A model generated the notes under the pieces. That model did not search any database and was not told the DNA's origin. It worked only from the letters and a program-made list of their open reading frames with translations. The position numbers were made by a program, and so were the translations under genes. A stretch of DNA of 36,971 nucleotides from Fragilaria radians (Eukaryota; Bacillariophyta; Fragilariophyceae; Fragilariales; Fragilariaceae): assembly GCA_900642245.1 (NCBI GenBank), contig CAAAJI010000088.1, forward strand, positions 155,450 through 192,420, written 5' to 3'. Numbering within the stretch: the stretch's first letter is position 1; each line of letters opens with the position of its first letter. Shown here in pieces: positions 31,430-36,971 of this stretch.

Positions 31430-32480
31430 AAAAGAAGAATCACCTTCTATTTTCAGACTATACGAAGAGTTGCTTGCACTACTAACTTCCAAGGCCAAAA
31501 CGTATGTCGTCTTCCTTGGCTATGCAGAGAAACATGTCCCTGATTCCTTTAGATCTTGTGATGCTAAGACCAATAATGCCACATTAACTTGCGATGTTAC
31601 AAAATGGCTAGAGGAATATTGAAGGATTGTCAGCGTAGAAGGTTTAAATCGTTTTGAACAACTGCAAGCCCTAGAGAAATCTTCAATAATTCTAGAAATT
31701 GATGCAATCGACCAGCCTCTTAATGAAGACGGCTCCCTTTCTTAATCATTTAAACACTTCTTCACATTACTTTTTCGCCTTCACTTCTACAATCAATCCA
31801 TTACAAACTGCCTCTCATTAAGATGGTAAAGATGATGCACCCATCAAACACAAGATGACATAAAGAAACTTGCACGTCATAATTTACACTGTAATTGAAG
31901 ACATAGTCCATGCAAATCATCTACCAGACGAATTTAGGTTCAATACTCATGTGAATCATGTCCTAAAGAGGCGGCTAAAAAATTAAAATATGATGAAGAT
32001 ACGGGAAATAAGACGGCTTAAAGCCTATTACCCGGAACTTCAAAATATTGTTTCTTGACAATGCTGGAAAACCTGTCTGAGGTTAAGCGTACCTAAAGAT
32101 GAGCGCACTCCGAATCAGATGGGACCAAGAAGGCAAGCTGTATAATCCAAGATAATGAGAAGAGAGTATGTCCTCATTTTCATGACTCTTTTTCTCCCTT
32201 GGCAACAGATACCACAATCTGAATAGTCATTGTTCTTCCCTCACATTATGCAAACAGGCAGTCTCATTTGGTAGTCACGCTGATTAATTATGAAGCTGCT
32301 TTCTTAGTGCAGAGGTCGGCTAGGACATATGCAATGACATTCCTTGGGCTCTATGTAAAATCAAGTCAAAAGAATAAGAAATTGAGCTTGGAGATTTAGT
32401 TGTTAAGCTTCTTAGGGCACAATATGGACTTGTCCAATGTCCTATGCTCTGGATGAATACTTTTTCGGAAATTTTTGACA
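31430..32480 (+). pseudogene. Decayed copia pol remnant H
   Basis: Plus strand. 31491-31622 reads KTYVVFLGYAEKHVPDSFRS and TLTCDVTKWLEEY-stop, the GY-x2-H and RDV-W pattern of the copia segment after integrase. Later, in shifted frames, SPLATDTTI (about 32190-32220), LINYEAAFLVQ (about 32280-32312, with Asn where RT has its first catalytic Asp) and VVKLLRAQYGLVQCPMLW (about 32400-32455) match copia RT in the correct order. The VDD box and RNase H are gone. It is the most decayed element in the window and lies between two host genes. Confidence 0.7.
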
Positions 32481-32574
32481 GATTTTGTTATGTTCTTGTG
32501 CATTAATATAGCAAATGCCCTATCCATAAGGCTTGATAGTGGTATCATTTGCAGTTTGGTCTAGGGGAAATCGA

Positions 32575-32608
32575 AATCGACAATCGACGATCGACAATCG
32601 ACAATCGG
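32575..32608. repeat. Short CGACAAT tandem repeat
   Basis: About four to five imperfect copies of the 7-base unit CGACAAT, following a GAAATC duplication. Just upstream, TGGTATCATTTGCAG (about 32532-32546) resembles an LTR-retrotransposon primer-binding site but has no LTR around it. Confidence 0.7.
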
Positions 32609-33709
32609 AGTATAATTAATTCAAAGGTTCCTCAATCAAGAAAACCAACTAAGATTCCCTTTGAAAGAATTGGAGACCAATATCTTTAATTGAAAGTTCT
32701 CCGGACCGACTCGTTTTGGCCTATACCCAGGGACAAATTACGCATAAGAATGATTTCACAGAGGAGGGTGAATATCCGTCGGCTCATCGTAGTTAAACAT
32801 CTAGTAAAAGTATCAGATACTTCATTTTTTAATTGGAAAAACCTTTTCACTGCCATTATTATCATAATGGTTCACTTGGAGTTTTTCTTAGAAACTTCAA
32901 GTGATTAACTTTCCTTAAACTACCCAAGAAGGCGGCAATCAGAAGCATTAGTTTCAGTTTAGACGCTTAATTTTGCAGCTTAGACAATTATTTTTCAATT
33001 GGAAATATGAAAATAAATAGCTTTATGAAACCAGTTAACTCACGTTAGTATAATGGCTTATCTCTTTTTCGCAACCTTCTGTACACCCACATAAAAGCTC
33101 TAAACTCTAAAATTAGGAAAAATACTCAGAAAAAATTGTAACAGCTCTATTTTTTGCTTCGCGATGGGCTAGCAACATGAGGCGAGATTATCATTCTGCG
33201 GTTATTGCTGTATATAATCGGAATGTGTAGTCACACAGTGGATATCCCTTATGAAACTTGGTGCCATCATTTGATGTTCTCGTCAGGGACTAATTTTCTT
33301 CGCCAAACACAAAGTTATTCTAACAACATTTACATTATCCAAACTATCCAAGCTTGTGTTAAAATGACATATATTTTCAGCTCGAATGTGGAAGTTAAGG
33401 AGCAGGAATGACCTAATGCATATTTTGGTACAAACAATGTTTTATGATTGCTTTAAAAATCAAGTCCGAAACCTTTCATGAATAAATGAGATTAACAAAG
33501 GTGATGAAAGATGTGATTTTGAAACATATAGGATGCTGATGATTCGGAATTCTTAGTCAAAGGTATTTGATGACAAAAAAATAGTCGAAGTGATTTTGGG
33601 CAACTGCGCTAAAAGTAAATAGGGTGTTATGAATCTTCTACCGTTTTCACTTCGGAAAAAAGTTACAAAGGCCAAGATGCCCGTGTATTCGTTGGGCATT
33701 CATAATGGC
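32609..33709. other. AT-rich intergenic region
   Basis: About 1.1 kb. Small open frames (32690-32908 and 33205-33411, plus) have no recognisable features. It includes the 3' flank of the 698-codon minus-strand gene. Nothing else seen. Confidence 0.5.
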
Positions 33710-35806
33710 TTAAAATGCGGCATGCTTTTTTCTGTTCAGGTATTTCTCTTTTGCCAGCTTAAGTAGCCCTGAATTTGAACTTGAAGGTAGCGGAGAAAGG
33801 GAAGAATTTTGAGATTCACTGAAACTATCATCATTACTTGCTTTCGTTGGATTTTTGAGTATGCCTCTGACGATTTTTTTGGAGTTTTTCTGTGATGTTG
33901 GTTGCGAACGGTTTCCAGTAACAGATAAGATGCTGTGTTTACCTTGAATTTGCTCCTGATATCCCACTGAACTAGAGATTGAAGATGACTCATTTCCTTT
34001 TAATGGAACAGAGTATGGCTGTTTCAATCCAGAGTTGGATGAAGCCGAACTCTCAATACCTGATTTTACAGTTCCGGTAATGCTACTAGAATCAAATGTT
34101 GTTATTGATGAGTTGAATCTTTTGTCTTGTTTTCTAGATATTTTCGGTGCTGCAGAAAATGATGATGAACTCTCAGCCATCGACCTTGACACATCCGTGC
34201 TATTAGAGGCGTATGATGCAATTGACAGAGAGCAAGATGCTCTCTGCCCAGTGGAATGCATCGAAGACGTCATAGAGGCACTGCTCTCCGAAGTTATTGA
34301 ATTCCTTTTTACCTTCGGTCCTTCTCGATTCCTTGATATACGAGGCGACGCGTGAGGAGATTTTAATTTGGAGCCCATCATCTCACTGAGAGTTTTGTTT
34401 CTTGAATCTTCGATGGAAAAATCTCTAGGCATCTGTTCGTTCCGATATCGCTGGCTGAAAATAGATTGTGCGTTGGCTTGAAAGCTTAAGCTGGATCCGA
34501 TATCTTCTGGCATCTGGCTTTTGCTCTGCTTTTCAGTTTGTTGCGGGAAAAGATCAGGAACGCTTGTGTCCCAAGCATTACTGTCAGCAGCATCATTATC
34601 AAAGGCATCATCCCAGAAATCATTTGACTCGCTGTTCTCGAACTCGGATGCTTTGAGCTTGGTTCTCTTCACCTTTACGAATGCGGTGGAGGAATAGCTT
34701 GAACCGTCTTCAGCTCTGGATAGCCATAAATCAGGGGCAGCTTCACTATTGTGTTCTGACAAGTCTTGTGCATTCATGAATCCATGTGGCATAACAGCCT
34801 TACTAGAGCTTACATCTTCATATGGTTTAGAGATCAATTTGTCACTAGCTCTCAATGGCGCAAGAGGCAGAGTCAATGAATGTTGACTCTCACTAAATTT
34901 TGGTCCTTGAATCGACGACTTTTCGATGTTGATTCCAATCTCAGTCTTACTTTTCAACGGCAATGATGTCTCGAGGAATGACGACTCCATACTCATTTCG
35001 TCCTCAGCCAAATGACCCAATAATTCTTGCGGAATCGTAAACGAAGACCGAAAGCCGCCTGAGCTGCTTTGATCGGATGCCGAAGACATTGACATTTTAC
35101 TGTCCCGTCTCTCCGCCTTCTCCTTCTTCTTCTTCTTCTCTTTCTTTCCTTTCTTACTTTCCTCCTTCTTATCAGATTTTTTGCTTTTCTTTTCCTTCTT
35201 ATCTTTCTTTATTCTATTTTCCATATCAAGGTTTGAATCTTTTGAAATTGCGTGATCGTTTGCAACTTTTTTGCTTGTTCTTTTCTTTTTCGTCGAATCA
35301 ACTTTCTTTCCAAGCTTTATTTTATCGATCTTTACTTCGTAATTATCGCTCGATTTCAAAGCTGAAGCTGATGATTTGGTGATTTCATTTCTTGATTCTT
35401 TGGCCTTGTCTTCAGAGTGTTCCTCTAACAGGCTGGGAAGCTTATTGGTATTCTCTTCTACAAGTCTAACCGTAGCATCATGAAGCTGTAATTCACGCGT
35501 TGAATCCTTGGAGTAAAATGCGCTGGGGTCCAAGAGATTCATTATACAAAATTTATCTGAGACTTGACGAGCCAAAAACTGATCTCTTTCCATAAATTTG
35601 GGGCGGGTTACGTCATCACCTTCCCCTCGATGTTTCTGATTCTCTAATACCTCATCATGTCTCTTCGTAGGTAACTTATGTGAGGAGGAGCCATCACTCA
35701 TACAATTTGGCGTTCCTAACAGTTCCGAAGAATGAGGTGAAGAAGTGGTCGGGGTGGAAAGCAAAGTGCGTTCGGTAGAAGAATGCGAGGCATTTAGCAT
35801 CATCAT
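33710..35806 (-). CDS. Lysine-rich, disordered protein with GILK motif, 698 aa
   Basis: Single-exon host gene; three consecutive ATG codons start it and an in-frame TAA lies 9 bases upstream. I do not recognise the family. Residues 66-130 may be a small folded segment (RDQFLARQVSDKFCIMNLLD). Residues 160-235 are a highly basic stretch (KKDKKEKKSKK; KKGKKEKKKKKEK) that could act as a nuclear or nucleolar signal. Residues 390-420 form an acidic, aromatic patch (NDFWDDAFDNDAADSNAWD). Residues 480-640 are Ser-rich with many possible phosphosites. Near the C-terminus KKIVRGILKNPTKAS (643-657) contains GILK, the [GS]IL[RK] pattern of protein phosphatase 1 docking motifs as in inhibitor-2; no clear RVxF partner motif is seen. 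The tail LLKLAKEKYLNRKKH is helical and basic. Confidence 0.85.
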   Translation of the reverse strand: MMMLNASHSSTERTLLSTPTTSSPHSSELLGTPNCMSDGSSSHKLPTKRHDEVLENQKHRGEGDDVTRPKFMERDQFLARQVSDKFCIMNLLDPSAFYSKDSTRELQLHDATVRLVEENTNKLPSLLEEHSEDKAKESRNEITKSSASALKSSDNYEVKIDKIKLGKKVDSTKKKRTSKKVANDHAISKDSNLDMENRIKKDKKEKKSKKSDKKEESKKGKKEKKKKKEKAERRDSKMSMSSASDQSSSGGFRSSFTIPQELLGHLAEDEMSMESSFLETSLPLKSKTEIGINIEKSSIQGPKFSESQHSLTLPLAPLRASDKLISKPYEDVSSSKAVMPHGFMNAQDLSEHNSEAAPDLWLSRAEDGSSYSSTAFVKVKRTKLKASEFENSESNDFWDDAFDNDAADSNAWDTSVPDLFPQQTEKQSKSQMPEDIGSSLSFQANAQSIFSQRYRNEQMPRDFSIEDSRNKTLSEMMGSKLKSPHASPRISRNREGPKVKRNSITSESSASMTSSMHSTGQRASCSLSIASYASNSTDVSRSMAESSSSFSAAPKISRKQDKRFNSSITTFDSSSITGTVKSGIESSASSNSGLKQPYSVPLKGNESSSISSSVGYQEQIQGKHSILSVTGNRSQPTSQKNSKKIVRGILKNPTKASNDDSFSESQNSSLSPLPSSSNSGLLKLAKEKYLNRKKHAAF

Positions 35807-36971
35807 GAAGTTTTACAGAGACACGTTTTCGATTGGAGGATATCAGTAATCCTTTCAAAATGGTCTACCGCTAGTTATGGAAACAACTTGTCAGAGTGAT
35901 CGGGAATTAGGTTAATGGTGGAGGAGAGATACAAGTATTACAAAGACATAGTAGGGTTTTAAACTCAAATTCGAATGCCAACGTTAGTAATGACTTGAAA
36001 TTGCTATGACAGAGTAATGTTTGTACTTAACGTAATTACTTGCAGCCTTGGAATTCATCAGCACTCAAGTATGACGTTTCGTTTCGACAGAGAAAACTTA
36101 TAGGGAAAAGACGGTCAAATCTTCTATCTTAACCCCTCCGTCACGTGTGTGACAAAATGTAGCTAAACGAAATTCCTAAGATTTCAAGACACCGCGAATT
36201 CAAAGTCATGTGACGAAAGAAAATTCATGGTATAAGGTAATACTGTACACTTCTGAGCAAGATGACCAAGATACGAAAAATACCCGTAGTTAATTTTCTC
36301 GTATGTTAGATTGTAATAGGGGCTTAATTGTTTTAGGATGGTTGATTGCAGCAAAGTCTTAAAAGGCCTATAAAATTAAACTATTAGGTGATACATTTCA
36401 AACACAACGCAGAAAATCTAGAAATTGAAAAGAATTTTTCTCAACGAATTTTTTTCTCAAAGGTACTGTTATTTTTCGGCACAACAGGCTTTTAATTTTC
36501 GGAAATCTGAATGGAAACAGAAAGAGGATAAGAAATGTGATAGTCCTACAAAGTAATTGAAGCTTTCATTGTTAGGCCATGTGTAACACGGGACTTTGGA
36601 ATCATCAATAATTTCCAAGGCGTTCGTTCTTAGTTGACTCTATCCATTTACAAATTATAATTGTATGGCAGCTGATCCAGATTATGCTTTTGTCCATTCT
36701 TTTCCTTTCTTTTTATATCTTCTGTCTTGTTGCCAATCATGGCAATGTTCTTCAAGTTCCAAAGCGCTTTTTCATTAACTCTTTCGCAAGTAATTTCGAG
36801 CATTATGTCTTGAGAATGAATTTCTCTGGATCTAAACTATATTGCATGCCTTATTCTCACAAAATTCTATCAATGCTTGAAAAAGGATGTTGATTCTTCA
36901 TTTAATGCTTCAAAGATGTGAATACTTGCAACCACCATACCCTGCTGCCAATCTGGAGCACTAAATTGCTC
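35807..36971. promoter_or_regulatory. Upstream region of the 698-aa gene
   Basis: 1.16 kb AT-rich, no gene supported; the open frame at 36684-36893 has no features. 36140-36153 is a near-palindrome GTCACGTGTGTGAC with a CACGTG core (36142-36147), the E-box/G-box type bound by bHLH and bZIP factors in other eukaryotes. It lies about 335 bases upstream of the start codon. TGACG half-sites occur near 36072 and 36210. Regulatory use is only inferred. Confidence 0.35.

Noticed and set aside
36684..36893. 69-codon open frame with a hydrophobic N-terminus
   Set aside because: Could pass as a signal peptide but is short, lies in AT-rich DNA and has no further support.

Overview
This is a nuclear segment of a microbial eukaryote, most likely a diatom. 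The evidence is indirect. Several Ty1/copia families have pol sequences of the kind I associate with diatom copia (CoDi-like) elements, for example the block CANGS-QR-Y upstream of the reverse transcriptase (RT) active site. The non-LTR RT carries a C-terminal Cys/His block of a type also familiar from diatoms. The two host genes are single-exon, rich in Ser, Lys and Asp/Glu, and separated by AT-rich DNA. No rRNA, tRNA, CRISPR array or bacterial-style operon was found.

Layout. From 1 to about 27.7 kb the window is a nested, decayed retrotransposon cluster. Positions 1-5171 (minus) and 7999-13169 (plus) are two nearly identical copies of one copia element, here called A, arranged head to head as inverted arms of at least 5.17 kb; the left arm runs off the window. 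The 2.8 kb spacer holds the 3' half of a second copia element (G, 5172-6011, with the start of its 3' LTR near 6065) and a GC-rich, dead non-LTR (LINE) RT fragment (about 6480-7998). After arm A come a minus-strand LTR (about 13290-13865), a minus-strand copia element B (about 13985-17880), a 200 bp divergent gap, and a plus-strand copia element C (18081-22109) with a 288 bp 3' LTR (22162-22449). Then follow a GC-rich unassigned block (22450-23140), copia element D (about 23140-25070), an LTR (about 25213-25870) of the same family as the 13.3-13.9 kb LTR but inverted to it, a degenerate relative of D (E, 25890-27200) and a gag-like remnant (F, 27260-27700).

From 27.9 kb the window is mostly host DNA. 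It has two minus-strand single-exon genes, a 645-codon coiled-coil protein (27953-29890) and a 698-codon lysine-rich, disordered protein with a GILK docking-like motif (33710-35806). A heavily decayed copia pol remnant (H, about 31430-32480) lies between them.

No retroelement here looks autonomous. Several inactivating changes fall on catalytic codons and have the form CpG to CpA or TpG: RT Asp to Asn in A, C and the LINE, and integrase Glu to Lys in A. This suggests deamination of methylated CpG. Both copies of A share the same lesions, and their inner ends stop at the likely LTR terminus, one against G and one against the LINE. The pair therefore looks like two insertions or a conversion-homogenised pair more than a simple segmental inversion. 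I see no clear new enzymatic system; the most unusual things are the structure of the palindrome and the two unassigned host proteins.
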